Of a stretch of 62,075 nucleotides of DNA, positions 1 through 7,938 are shown one piece after another. Source of the DNA: a virus. Both the position numbers and the translations under genes were made by a program. The stretch lies in the IMG/VR virus record IMGVR_UViG_3300009176_000031, positions 1 to 62,075 of that record; one strand, 5' to 3'. Each line of letters begins with the position of its first letter. The first letter of the stretch is position 1. Under the pieces are notes generated by a model. The model was not told the origin of the DNA. It saw only the letters and a program-made list of their open reading frames with translations, and did no database searches.

Positions 1-1040
1 CCAGAGAATGAGCCACCACTAATATCCGATACATAAACAGCAGGTCCAGACTTTTTAGACGTCCATCCTAAATGCGTAATATCACTAACTTGTAGTTTAG
101 CAAATTGACTTGCGCCTATTTGTGGTAAATTAGGAACACCAGCAACCGCGATAGCAAAGAGATTCATATTTCGAGCATAGCCATTTTCAGTTATGAGTGT
201 CTGTCCCTCACCACCTGATTGATCCCAAGTAAATGATCCACCACTTAAATCTGTACCAGGGCTAACACCCCGAGTAAAGTTATCTGTATATAACGCACCG
301 GGAACATAAGGAGCAATATGCCGTGTATTCCACTGTAGTCCAAGAGATTTGCCTACTGGACTTTTTACATTCCATACGAACTGTAAAGTTTTACCTACTG
401 TTGTAACAGTCGCTGCAACTAATTCAATCAGCATTGAACCAGTAGCCGCTGACGTTACTGTCGCTTGAGTAGTTCCTGAGGAACCTCCCGTAGCGGTACT
501 AATAAGCGCTGCTCCAACAGAAGTACCATTACCTGTGTTATTTGCAACGTCTAAAATTTCTGCCATAGTACCAAAGGCAGAAGTCCAAGCCGAAAACGAT
601 TGAGAGTTAGTGTCTAAACGAGCATCAGCGAGAAACAGTAATGCATTATTTGCGGCTACAGTAATAGCAGTCGTAGTTACTGTAGTAGAAGCAGTAGTTT
701 TGGCTAATGAAGAGTTAGTACCATAAGGTGAACCTGACGCTACACACGCTCTAAAAGCCATGATTGTTGTGCTAAATGCAACAGTACCCGTCTTAGTGAA
801 TGGTTGCGAAAGTTGCGAACCTGTATACCTCACCCATGAACAAGTTAGTCTCATGGTCGTACCGATATTTAATTCAAACGCTTTAGTCCATGCTGCGGGG
901 GGAGTAACAGCATTGTTATCGTTTGAATCAGATATAGCTATGAGTATATCACCATTTTGTAAACCTGTGGGAAAAGCAGGCGTAACCGACGTCGCTTGCG
1001 CGGCTGCGATAGCCCCAGCGCCTACAAAGGTGATAGCCAT
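1..1040 (-). CDS. Tail spike / receptor-binding protein, module A version (N-terminal part, cut by window edge)
   Basis: The frame is open from ATG at 1040 to position 1, so the C-terminus lies outside the window. Residues 1 to about 215 begin MAITFVGAGAIAAAQ and look like a beta-rich domain with no counterpart in the 42886-45747 gene. From the GKTLQFVWNVKS segment (about position 395 downward) it matches that gene at roughly 98% nucleotide identity, including the WNV repeats and the VPGALYTDNFTRG segment. I infer a homologous spike in which the N-terminal domain has been replaced. It is followed in transcription order by whatever lies left of the window; by analogy that would be a small virion protein and the head-tail adaptor. 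Confidence 0.8.
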   Translation of the reverse strand, partial: MAITFVGAGAIAAAQATSVTPAFPTGLQNGDILIAISDSNDNNAVTPPAAWTKAFELNIGTTMRLTCSWVRYTGSQLSQPFTKTGTVAFSTTIMAFRACVASGSPYGTNSSLAKTTASTTVTTTAITVAANNALLFLADARLDTNSQSFSAWTSAFGTMAEILDVANNTGNGTSVGAALISTATGGSSGTTQATVTSAATGSMLIELVAATVTTVGKTLQFVWNVKSPVGKSLGLQWNTRHIAPYVPGALYTDNFTRGVSPGTDLSGGSFTWDQSGGEGQTLITENGYARNMNLFAIAVAGVPNLPQIGASQFAKLQVSDITHLGWTSKKSGPAVYVSDISGGSFS

Positions 1041-1046
1041 AGTTTG

Positions 1047-1580
1047 TTAAAGGGTGTCGCCCTCAACGCGGATAGTCGCACCATCGTTAGATACAGCAGC
1101 CGTATTAGCAGCCGTTCGTCTAATCCAAATGCCCTTACACTGACCAGGGGGAATATCACCTAAGGCTAGTCCTGTAGCCTTAGTAGTGGGCGCTGAGAAC
1201 GTCTGAGTTGCTGGCGCAGTATTCTCATCAGCAATCTGCTTCATCTGAGGGGAAGCACTTGCAATAACGCTAGCAGCAGTAGTATCCACACTAAGAGCAG
1301 CAACAGCGCCACCTGCTACCTCCGCAGAAATCCATACTACAGGGGAGAGATAGGTTAGTGTAGCGTGGTTGTTATGCACAAAGATTCCACGATATTCTGC
1401 TTCTGACGCAGCGTTCTCATCACCTGTAATATCATCAAACAGGTTACCTAGAGTTGCGTCAGTAATCTGCGTGGTACTAATCTGGTCACCAAGTGATCCA
1501 GCAGCCGTTCCAGCGGTAGTATTACCAGCCGCAGCAACAACACTAAATTTAAGAAGAATATCGGTAGCAGCAATAGGCAT
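1047..1580 (-). CDS. Conserved virion protein, 177 aa, module A copy
   Basis: Starts MPIAATDILLKFSVVAAAGN. Ala/Thr/Gly-rich, probably all-beta, with no motif I can name. It is almost identical to the product of 48043-48576: by eye only two residues differ (Q/A near 38 and Q/T near 115), while about 35 nucleotides differ, mostly silent. It sits between the spike and the small MPSK gene upstream of the capsid gene in both modules. A decoration, neck or spike-associated role is likely from context, but the function is not shown by the sequence. Confidence 0.85.
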   Translation of the reverse strand: MPIAATDILLKFSVVAAAGNTTAGTAAGSLGDQISTTQITDATLGNLFDDITGDENAASEAEYRGIFVHNNHATLTYLSPVVWISAEVAGGAVAALSVDTTAASVIASASPQMKQIADENTAPATQTFSAPTTKATGLALGDIPPGQCKGIWIRRTAANTAAVSNDGATIRVEGDTL

Positions 1581-1588
1581 TATCTCTC

Positions 1589-1783
1589 CTACGGTACTTT
1601 GGTGGGGTCAAGCGGAGCGGTGGATATCTTATCGGTTCTTAACTTTACCTGATTGTCAGGATTACTTTTACCCACCAAGAAACCGCCTTTACTAGCTAAA
1701 AACTGCATCTCTCTGTCAGAGAGAGAACCCGTATAGCCTAAGCCAGCATAGTAACTCATCAGATTATCAACTTTGGAAGGCAC
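1589..1783 (-). CDS. Small conserved virion-module protein (MPSK family), module A
   Basis: A 64-aa protein starting MPSKVDNLMSYYAGLGY, with the central motif GSLSDREMQFLASKG. The right-hand module has an orthologue at 49056-49241 (MPSKHDNI, GSLADRAMLLLASKG) in the same position beside the capsid gene. The function is unknown. Conservation across two otherwise diverged modules supports it as a real gene. It is probably co-transcribed with the 177-aa virion protein gene. Confidence 0.8.
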   Translation of the reverse strand: MPSKVDNLMSYYAGLGYTGSLSDREMQFLASKGGFLVGKSNPDNQVKLRTDKISTAPLDPTKVP

Positions 1784-1805
1784 TTTAATCCTCTCTATGA
1801 CAAAA

Positions 1806-1833
1806 GCCCCGGCCCATAGGGACCGGGGCCTTT
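1806..1833 (-). terminator. Rho-independent terminator after capsid gene A
   Basis: GCCCCGG at 1806-1812 pairs with CCGGGGC at 1823-1829. Read on the minus strand, the stem is followed by TTTTG. It lies directly downstream of the major capsid gene and would limit read-through, giving separate control of the abundant capsid message. The module B capsid gene also has a hairpin at the equivalent place (49262-49298). Confidence 0.85.
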
Positions 1834-1853
1834 GCCGCCTACAACACTACTGG

Positions 1854-3059
1854 TTACGCCTCAGTAATATCCTTGATGACGAAGTTGGCGTTACGCCGGT
1901 TAGTCGCTAACTCCCAGTACTTAGCGAGAATAGCCTCGTACTGGTCGAAACCGTGAACCCACTTCCAGATCGAACCATCTCGGTTAAGGAAGTGCCAGTC
2001 CGAGTCTCGATAAACTTTAAGACTCGACTCGTCAAGTCCGTACAGCGTGTTCTTAGGACAGTCAGGGTCCTCAACAAGAGGAATGTTGCCACCACCGGCA
2101 GCAAACGCAAGGCCCTTGAAACCGCCTGCGAATTCCTGCGTACCAGTGAACTGACGCTGTTGCTGCAAGAGGTTGAAGTACGAACGACGAACACCAAGAG
2201 AAGTTAGGAAGAGGGAGGTCTTAGCACCCAGGGTACGAACGAGGTCAACCTGGGTAATCATAAGAGCCTCAGAGAGCGCACGGTTGGAACCACCGTTAGC
2301 GTCTACAGTAGCCTTCCAAATCGGCACAAGGTTGGGGTCAACGTTGTGCAGCGTACCTGTAGTAGAGACAATAGACGCGAGCCCGTTAGGCTCCTTGCCC
2401 CAGTTAGCAGTACGCACAATGGTATTACCGAGCGCAGTAGTGATAGCCGTACCCGTTACAAGTGTAACAACACCAGTCGCCGGAACGATGGATGCGATGG
2501 TACGAGCTGTTCCACCGGTAATAACCGTGGAGTTGGTAGATGACGTAGTAATGTCAACAACCTGTCCAACCTCAAGGTACTGAGTGTTGGCAACAGTAAG
2601 AGTCTGTAAAGGACCAGTAGCGGCAGAAACTGTCGCCATAGTACCCACGCCGTCACCGTAGAAGATGCGAGCCTGGTCCTTAGCCACGTCATCCTTGAGG
2701 CCACTAATCTCAAGGTCCATCGTATTTGAGAACGCCTGTGTATTAGACGTTGCCAGTTCCATTAACTGACCGGTCATCTTGAGAGCACCATAACCGTACC
2801 TCAGACCGATCTGGACTCGGGTGTAACCCTGCTGTCCAGCCAGAGGAAGCTGTTCGCTCTCATTTCGATAACCGATACCCTGGTTACGAGAAATCTTGAG
2901 GGGGAATACAACGTACTTACCACCAACGTTGCTTTCCACTCCATCAGAGGTCTGTTCAATACGCTTCATACCAACCAGTTCATTCTGAAGCTGGTTCTGA
3001 AGCCGCCCCTGATAAATTTCTTTCAGTAACGTATTAACTGTACTAAGATCAGCAGGCAT
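1854..3059 (-). CDS. Major capsid protein, module A
   Basis: A 401-aa protein starting MPADLSTVNTLLKEIYQGRL. It contains GGKYVVFPLKISRNQGIGYR near residue 45, RIFYGDGVGTMATV near 130, and a C-terminal region HFLNRDGSIWKWVHGFDQYEA. The length and these conserved blocks fit an HK97-fold major capsid protein of the type found in actinobacterial podophages. It pairs with the 400-aa protein of 49313-50515, which shares the block order (GGKYVTFPLRV, VFYGDGLGTLATV, KDGSVWKWVHDYDAYEA) but is clearly diverged. It follows the scaffold gene by 8 bases and is followed by a terminator, as expected for the most abundant virion product. Confidence 0.9.
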   Translation of the reverse strand: MPADLSTVNTLLKEIYQGRLQNQLQNELVGMKRIEQTSDGVESNVGGKYVVFPLKISRNQGIGYRNESEQLPLAGQQGYTRVQIGLRYGYGALKMTGQLMELATSNTQAFSNTMDLEISGLKDDVAKDQARIFYGDGVGTMATVSAATGPLQTLTVANTQYLEVGQVVDITTSSTNSTVITGGTARTIASIVPATGVVTLVTGTAITTALGNTIVRTANWGKEPNGLASIVSTTGTLHNVDPNLVPIWKATVDANGGSNRALSEALMITQVDLVRTLGAKTSLFLTSLGVRRSYFNLLQQQRQFTGTQEFAGGFKGLAFAAGGGNIPLVEDPDCPKNTLYGLDESSLKVYRDSDWHFLNRDGSIWKWVHGFDQYEAILAKYWELATNRRNANFVIKDITEA

Positions 3060-3067
3060 ATGATTTC

Positions 3068-3838
3068 CTAACTTGAGTTGCTCTGGTCAAGAATTTTCTT
3101 CACCAGATCGCGGGTGTCTCTGCTACTCATGTTAGTGGGATCAAAAGCATTGCTGGGTGTTCCTCCACCTGCGCCCAATGGACGTGGTGAAGGCCGGTTT
3201 CCTCTTGTACGAATCTGCTCTTCCAGCGCCTTATACTCTTGAACGGCCTTCTGCAAATCTCCACCGTTTTTGAGTGCTTTCGCTAAAACAACATCTTCGT
3301 CAAACTCACCGTATTCACCCTCTAATGCTTGAAGAGTACTAGTGAGTTGAGCGTTCTCTTCGGCCTGCTGCCTCTCCTGAGTCTGTTTCTGTACCATTTC
3401 GACTACAGAAGCGAGAGTTTGTTCTAACTGGCCGAACCTTTGATCGTATGGATCGTCGCTCTCCTCGTAAGACTCTGATCCTTCCTCAAACCCCTGCTCT
3501 TCTCCACCTAGACTTTGCTGTAGCAACTGCATGAACGCATTTGGGTCCTGTTGCAGTTGCTCAGCAATAGTAACGGCTGCTTGAATATCCGCTGGGTCGT
3601 AATCGTTTAACAGCGGATCGATAGCCGAATACTTCTCCTGGTAGTCCGAGTGTAGTTTCTGGAATCTCTGAGTAGTGCTTCCGTCCCACTCTTTGAAAAC
3701 ACCCTCAGCAATTTGACGTGCAGCCGGGTCCGTAAACTTCTCTAAGTACTGAGCATACGGAGCCTCGTTGTTTGATTCCCCGCCTGTTTCTCCGAAGAGG
3801 TCCTGGGCGGCTGCTGCAACGTCGGGCTGTTCGGACAT
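3068..3838 (-). CDS. Capsid scaffolding protein, module A
   Basis: A 256-aa, acidic, Gln/Glu-rich, probably mostly helical protein. The middle (about residues 90-200) is predicted coiled-coil and contains ESDDPYDQRFGQLEQTL. It has a short basic C-terminus ending DLVKKILDQSNSS, which resembles scaffold capsid-binding tails. It is immediately upstream of the capsid gene, the standard scaffold position. Module B has a matching gene (50541-51380) with DDPYEARFAQHEQMM and a C-terminal ELVKEML. A promoter at 3888-3917 lies 43-50 bases upstream. Confidence 0.85.
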   Translation of the reverse strand: MSEQPDVAAAAQDLFGETGGESNNEAPYAQYLEKFTDPAARQIAEGVFKEWDGSTTQRFQKLHSDYQEKYSAIDPLLNDYDPADIQAAVTIAEQLQQDPNAFMQLLQQSLGGEEQGFEEGSESYEESDDPYDQRFGQLEQTLASVVEMVQKQTQERQQAEENAQLTSTLQALEGEYGEFDEDVVLAKALKNGGDLQKAVQEYKALEEQIRTRGNRPSPRPLGAGGGTPSNAFDPTNMSSRDTRDLVKKILDQSNSS

Positions 3839-3887
3839 TCCATTCCTCTCACGCCTGTACCGTGGATTGGCCCTGGGCTATGGACTA

Positions 3888-3917
3888 ATACTATCGATGG
3901 TTAACTATGTCTGTCAA
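3888..3917 (-). promoter_or_regulatory. Late promoter for scaffold-capsid genes, module A
   Basis: On the minus strand, TTGACA (3917-3912), an 18-base spacer and TAGTAT (3893-3888) form a sigma70/SigA-like promoter about 50 bases before the scaffold start. It lies in one of the few real intergenic gaps of the module. No equivalent TTGACA box is visible before the module B scaffold gene. Confidence 0.6.
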
Positions 3918-3933
3918 GCCTCTCACAAACTAA

Positions 3934-4362
3934 TTATAACTGAGTGGTTGCACTTAAGCGTTTCTTCGCCTTTTTTAACTTACGAACCATAGCCTGTTTA
4001 TTGGCCCGTCCTACAGGGACGGTACCAACAGTTTGACCGCCGGTTTTCAATTCAGCAACGCTACCGCCGTTAGTAGCGACAGGACTTGACAGCCTACGCT
4101 TGATAATCGTCTGTCGTTTAGCCCGATCCTCTGGCGTAAAACTATCTTTGCGATCCTTGCCGAACAAGTCTGGGTGGTTTTTAATAGCAATCTGACGCTG
4201 GTTCTCAGGCAGAACAGACTTAACTACCGCACCGCCCTCAGTCTTACGGGCAAATTTCTTAGGAATCGTAACCGTAGAGATTGGAGAGTTAGTTGGACCG
4301 ACCTGTTCACCCTTAACAAATCCCTTATTTAATCGACGCTTCATAGCGTTAAGGGTTGCCAT
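3934..4362 (-). CDS. Basic virion-module protein of unknown function, module A
   Basis: A 142-aa, very Lys/Arg-rich protein starting MATLNAMKRRLNKGFVKG, with C-terminus VRKLKKAKKRLSATTQL. The basic character suggests DNA or acidic-protein binding, for example a minor head protein. It lies between scaffold and the 78-aa gene, as does the basic 104-aa gene 51477-51791 in module B, though sequence similarity between the two is weak. Its stop overlaps the next upstream gene at the TAATG junction. Confidence 0.75.
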   Translation of the reverse strand: MATLNAMKRRLNKGFVKGEQVGPTNSPISTVTIPKKFARKTEGGAVVKSVLPENQRQIAIKNHPDLFGKDRKDSFTPEDRAKRQTIIKRRLSSPVATNGGSVAELKTGGQTVGTVPVGRANKQAMVRKLKKAKKRLSATTQL

Positions 4363-4598
4363 TACGCCATGCCAGCCGCGTCATCGGCCAGACGAAGAGC
4401 GTACACCTTGTCGTTCTTAGTCATCATATTAAGCCGAGCTGTGGTGAAGTATCCAGCGCTGATAGCAGTTAAACGAGCATCTAACGACGCATGGCTTTGG
4501 TAGTTGGCGGCAGTACCAAGGTTAGCACCACTCTGCGTTTTACCAACGTAACGCTTGTCAACGACCCCATCATTAGCTTCAGTATCAATCTGAGGCAT
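4362..4598 (-). CDS. Conserved small head-module protein, module A
   Basis: A 78-aa protein starting MPQIDTEANDGVVDK. Its C-terminal half, TARLNMMTKNDKVYALRLAD, matches TATLNLMTKNDLEYAVRLID of the module B gene at 51791-52018. It lies directly downstream of the portal gene in both modules. It probably has a minor structural or assembly role; no known domain is recognisable. Confidence 0.8.
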   Translation of the reverse strand: MPQIDTEANDGVVDKRYVGKTQSGANLGTAANYQSHASLDARLTAISAGYFTTARLNMMTKNDKVYALRLADDAAGMA

Positions 4599-4600
4599 AA

Positions 4601-6574
4601 CTAACTCCCTGTATCCGTAGGTGGCGCTGGCTGAGTCGGGTCCTGCTGTGGCCCAGGAGGGGGTCCAGGCGGCGCGTCAGGAGCCTGACCGGCATCAGCG
4701 GTAAGGCTAGGAGGGGCCTGTCCCGGCAAAACCATGCCTGTTCCTAATTGGTTTTGCATATCCATCATGGCATACATCTTGTGCTGAGTCACATGCACAT
4801 CATAAAGGTTCTGAATCTCAGGAGGAAGCATTTCAAACTCTTGAGACTTTCTGAACCTATTGTGAACCTCAACATGGAAACCGTGATTATCCCACTCGTT
4901 CGCCATGAGAGGGATTCCTACAGAGAGTTTAAGGTTCTCTCGCTCAGCCTGACGCCGATCCATCATTACTGATTCATAGACTCTTTCAAGTCCACCAATC
5001 CCAAGCATTTCCATACCAACGTCATTTGGTAACAGACCGTTCTTCATAGCATCCATTAAGAAAGCCTGTTTAGCAGCCTTCGACAACTGCATTGTCGAAC
5101 CGGCTTCAACCCTAACGTCGTAAGTGTTTCCTAGGTCTTTCGCTTTATAGTACTGAGCCTCGAAAGCCCCATCAGAACCCACCACACGGACGAGCCTAGG
5201 AGTATTCCAAAACTGGCTAACGTAGCCGAGAGTAAGGCGCCCAATTTTAACGATCGCATCCTCAATAGACGCTAAGGAGTATGCAAGCGCGCTATCGTCC
5301 TGTTCCTGTAGGAAGGAGATAGCGGTTGCAGCAGTAACCTGCGGGGGAGTGTTACCCCGCGAGATTTCGTGCTGACCACTAATGTCGTCCATATCGCTAT
5401 ACAGACGATCAACGAGGTCGTTAACGTAGGGGGGAATCGACTGTAATGGTAAAGGCTGGGGAGGTGGGAAACCGGGAATGTATTCGATAACCTGACCGGG
5501 TTCCGACGTAATCCTACGAGGGTCTACAGAGCCCTTTGCAGCAAGTAACTGAGGCTTAGACATTCGGTTCTTTGCTTCAACAATTTGCGACCTTGTTCGG
5601 TTGACCTCACGCTGTAACGGAATAAGGTCTACAATTACAGATTCGCAATAGAACCGACCAGTAGGAATATCATCCAGTTTAGCAAATGGGTACATACCGT
5701 GATCGTAAGGGTAACTCTGTTCGTTGTGAACGAGTTTATCTCCTACCATCAGCAGGTACGCACCCTCTGGATACTTCTCATAGTTTCCAGGCTTAATCCA
5801 ATATTCAAGACAAAGTACTTCTTCACGCTTAGGTTTCTCAACACCGATGACGTTCATAAAGGCGTCATCTAAGGGGTTATCAGTACTCGCTACTAATTTC
5901 TCACCTACGTCACCGTAGTTAGCTTTAGCCCACTCCAAAGATTTTGTCATTACGTGGAGCACGTAGGGCTGATATTCGATATCCTCTTGCTCTAAATTAG
6001 GAACAAAGAGGTGGTAGGGGTCAACTCGCTCGTAGCAAATTTCACCCTTTTGATCGCTATCTTTGTCGATCGCTTCGGGGTCCCAATAACACTTGATGAA
6101 TCCGTTACCAGTGTTAGCACTCCACCAAACAGCCTGCCGTAATACTTTCTGGATATTTTTACAACTCCACTGAGCGGAGAAGATCATCTCGGCTACCCGA
6201 GCCGCTACAATATCCCTATCTTCGGACGACAGGGGGGCTACCGTGAAGATAGGCTTATTGGCAGTAAGTTTAGCAATTAGAGTACGAATAATGGGACGGA
6301 TACGGTTAATGATAAGACGTACTCGCCAGGGTGGAGCGTCAGGTACTCTAAGTACGTATCCAGCAGGGGACGCGGACGTATTCGTAACGACGCTATTCTG
6401 TTTACCACTATAAAAAGCGAGGTTAATCTGCCACTGACGCTCTGTAGTTAGCCTAGTATCCCTAGCGCGCTTGTATTGCTCTTGCGCCCAGCCGATGACT
6501 TCTTTTTCTTGGCGACGTTCTTTCAACCCACCCAAAATACTATGGGCGGGCGGTGAGGTTGCGTACTCACTCAT
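4601..6574 (-). CDS. Portal protein, module A
   Basis: A 657-aa protein. The N-terminal part RLTTERQWQINLAFYSGKQN is followed by PWRVRLIINRIRPIIRT, a pattern typical of podovirus-type portal proteins. Mid-protein blocks include PLQREVNRTRSQIVEAKNR and ISGQHEISRGNTPPQVTAA. The C-terminus is Pro/Gln/Gly-rich. The module B portal (52011-54176, 721 aa) shares all these blocks (NKIRPIIRTELAKLTA, ISGQHEISRGQNPSQVTAA). The portal forms the DNA entry ring at one capsid vertex and docks terminase. Its start overlaps the stop of the membrane-protein gene 6571-6942 by four bases (ATGA), suggesting coupled translation. Confidence 0.9.
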   Translation of the reverse strand: MSEYATSPPAHSILGGLKERRQEKEVIGWAQEQYKRARDTRLTTERQWQINLAFYSGKQNSVVTNTSASPAGYVLRVPDAPPWRVRLIINRIRPIIRTLIAKLTANKPIFTVAPLSSEDRDIVAARVAEMIFSAQWSCKNIQKVLRQAVWWSANTGNGFIKCYWDPEAIDKDSDQKGEICYERVDPYHLFVPNLEQEDIEYQPYVLHVMTKSLEWAKANYGDVGEKLVASTDNPLDDAFMNVIGVEKPKREEVLCLEYWIKPGNYEKYPEGAYLLMVGDKLVHNEQSYPYDHGMYPFAKLDDIPTGRFYCESVIVDLIPLQREVNRTRSQIVEAKNRMSKPQLLAAKGSVDPRRITSEPGQVIEYIPGFPPPQPLPLQSIPPYVNDLVDRLYSDMDDISGQHEISRGNTPPQVTAATAISFLQEQDDSALAYSLASIEDAIVKIGRLTLGYVSQFWNTPRLVRVVGSDGAFEAQYYKAKDLGNTYDVRVEAGSTMQLSKAAKQAFLMDAMKNGLLPNDVGMEMLGIGGLERVYESVMMDRRQAERENLKLSVGIPLMANEWDNHGFHVEVHNRFRKSQEFEMLPPEIQNLYDVHVTQHKMYAMMDMQNQLGTGMVLPGQAPPSLTADAGQAPDAPPGPPPGPQQDPTQPAPPTDTGS

Positions 6575-6942
6575 TTATCGTCCCTAGGAAAGAAGGCGTC
6601 TTGCATTTCTTCCTGGTATTCCGACACTTCCCCAACGGGAATTAATCCAACAAGATTCTGATATTTGGCCGCTTCTTGCTCATCTGTTCCAGTCGGCCAA
6701 TAAGGGTCATCCGAAAATGTCGTCCCACTGTTGTGTAGTTGCCCCTGTAAGGCCGCTAGGGTCATGGGGTCCTTCGACAGAATCAGACTCATCAGTTTCG
6801 AGTTGTGGTTCCTCTCCTGTGTCAGAAGTTCCGTCAGTATCTTCATCGGAGACGAAGGGGAGAGTTTCCGCTTGAGATACCACAGCAGGCTCAGACAAAG
6901 CAGCGTCACTAAGGTCGAGTAGACCGATAGCACCAAGAGCAT
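6571..6942 (-). CDS. Small membrane-anchored protein overlapping the zinc-finger gene, module A
   Basis: A 123-aa protein with one N-terminal hydrophobic helix (about residues 2-22), a helical segment with KDPMTLAALQGQ, and the motif PTGTDEQE near residue 84. It overlaps the upstream zinc-finger gene 6707-7240 by 236 bases in another frame. Module B keeps exactly the same arrangement at 54124-54552 (hydrophobic helix, KDLQTLAGLTQ, PTGTDEDE), so the reading frame is under selection and not a chance ORF. The function is unknown; the nested layout recalls spanin pairs, but no lipobox is evident. Confidence 0.75.
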   Translation of the reverse strand: MLLVLSVYSTLVTLLCLSLLWYLKRKLSPSSPMKILTELLTQERNHNSKLMSLILSKDPMTLAALQGQLHNSGTTFSDDPYWPTGTDEQEAAKYQNLVGLIPVGEVSEYQEEMQDAFFPRDDK

Positions 6943-7240
6943 TTAGGACGCCTTCCGCTTTATCTAGCCTATCGCTTAACCCCTTAAGTCTAAGATCACG
7001 CTGGTGTCCATCTGAGAGAACACGCAACATGGTCGCAGGAGAAGCAGCGCCATACTGTTCGGCCATTTCCAAAACACAATAGGAACAAATATAGACTACT
7101 CCATAAAAGTCATCAGAGTGTCCACTATCCGTCATACCACGTTCGTCACTATTGCCAGAACGTCCACAAAACTTGCAAACACCTGGCGCTGCGTAAGCAC
7201 CATTTGCAATAACGGGAAATCTGGCCGTTGGCCCAGTCAC
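6707..7240 (-). CDS. Zinc-finger/coiled-coil protein, module A
   Basis: A 177-aa protein. Residues 22-25 (CKFC) and 52-55 (CSYC) form a likely four-Cys zinc site. It is followed by a helical region (LSDRLDKAEGVLNALGAI) and a very acidic C-terminal tail. The module B orthologue 54269-54808 has CTTC and CENC at matching places and the same acidic tail. Its 3' 236 bases also encode the membrane-protein gene in another frame. It sits between portal and terminase; it may be an assembly or packaging accessory, which is inference. Confidence 0.75.
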   Translation of the reverse strand: MTGPTARFPVIANGAYAAPGVCKFCGRSGNSDERGMTDSGHSDDFYGVVYICSYCVLEMAEQYGAASPATMLRVLSDGHQRDLRLKGLSDRLDKAEGVLNALGAIGLLDLSDAALSEPAVVSQAETLPFVSDEDTDGTSDTGEEPQLETDESDSVEGPHDPSGLTGATTQQWDDIFG

Positions 7241-7861
7241 TTACGACCGCTTGGGAGGCAGGTCGCTCTTTGACTCAGACTTAGACTCGGACGCCTTAGA
7301 CTCGGACGCCTTAGGGGTGGAAGCCTTAGGCTTCTCTTCAACCCTGTAGTCTAAGGAAGTACCAGTGACGCGCTCTTCGTTTGGCTTAACCGTAACAGCG
7401 CTAGCCGCAGCCTTCTGGAGTTCCTCGTCCGACTTACCTTCCAGGTCGTCAAGGAAACTCGGGCCACCCTGTCCACCGTCATCATAAGCACCGGCGGGAG
7501 CACCCATAGGCGTAGCAGCCGCACGACCCTCATTAACAGCCTGGAGACGGTCGGCGTAAGAACTCTGACCAGTACGAACCACAACGTTAGGCTCTGAGAA
7601 AACCTCGCGCTCAACAATAAACGCAGGCTTAGCCTCTAACCCCTGTCGGGCAGCCGCAGGGTTGCTCATTGTGTTGTCGTGGGGCTCCGTAGTAAACGGG
7701 CTGTATCCAATGCCGAGGTTGTCGTAGTCTGGCTCTCGTCCTTCAATACGAGCCCGGTAGTCCTCAAGACGACGACGATCCTCTTCGTCGGAGTAAATAC
7801 CGGGGGTACGTCCGTGCTTACCTTCATGGACGTTGTAATACTTTGTTTCCTCTGTAGCCAT
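7241..7861 (-). CDS. Acidic virion-module protein upstream of portal cluster, module A
   Basis: A 206-aa protein. Residues 8-55 carry YYNVHEGKH, PGIYSDEED and REPDYDNLGIG, which match YNPHEALQ, PGVYLDVVE and REPDFDNLPAG of the module B gene 54869-55366. The C-terminal half is low-complexity with repeated Ser-Lys-Glu units (KASESKASESKSESKS). A minor head protein is possible, but no known domain is recognisable. A gap of 77 bases containing TCTACAGGGG separates it from the terminase gene upstream. Confidence 0.75.
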   Translation of the reverse strand: MATEETKYYNVHEGKHGRTPGIYSDEEDRRRLEDYRARIEGREPDYDNLGIGYSPFTTEPHDNTMSNPAAARQGLEAKPAFIVEREVFSEPNVVVRTGQSSYADRLQAVNEGRAAATPMGAPAGAYDDGGQGGPSFLDDLEGKSDEELQKAAASAVTVKPNEERVTGTSLDYRVEEKPKASTPKASESKASESKSESKSDLPPKRS

Positions 7862-7938
7862 TACTAACTCCTTAAAGGCTTGACCGGCTGGCCGTGGGGC
7901 CAGTCTACAGGGGCCGCCTCAGGGGAGTCCAGTTAATG

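Noticed and set aside
760-1050. Rightward 96-aa ORF opposite the spike
   Set aside because: It is the antisense shadow of the spike N-terminal domain, with no ribosome-binding site and no counterpart in module B.
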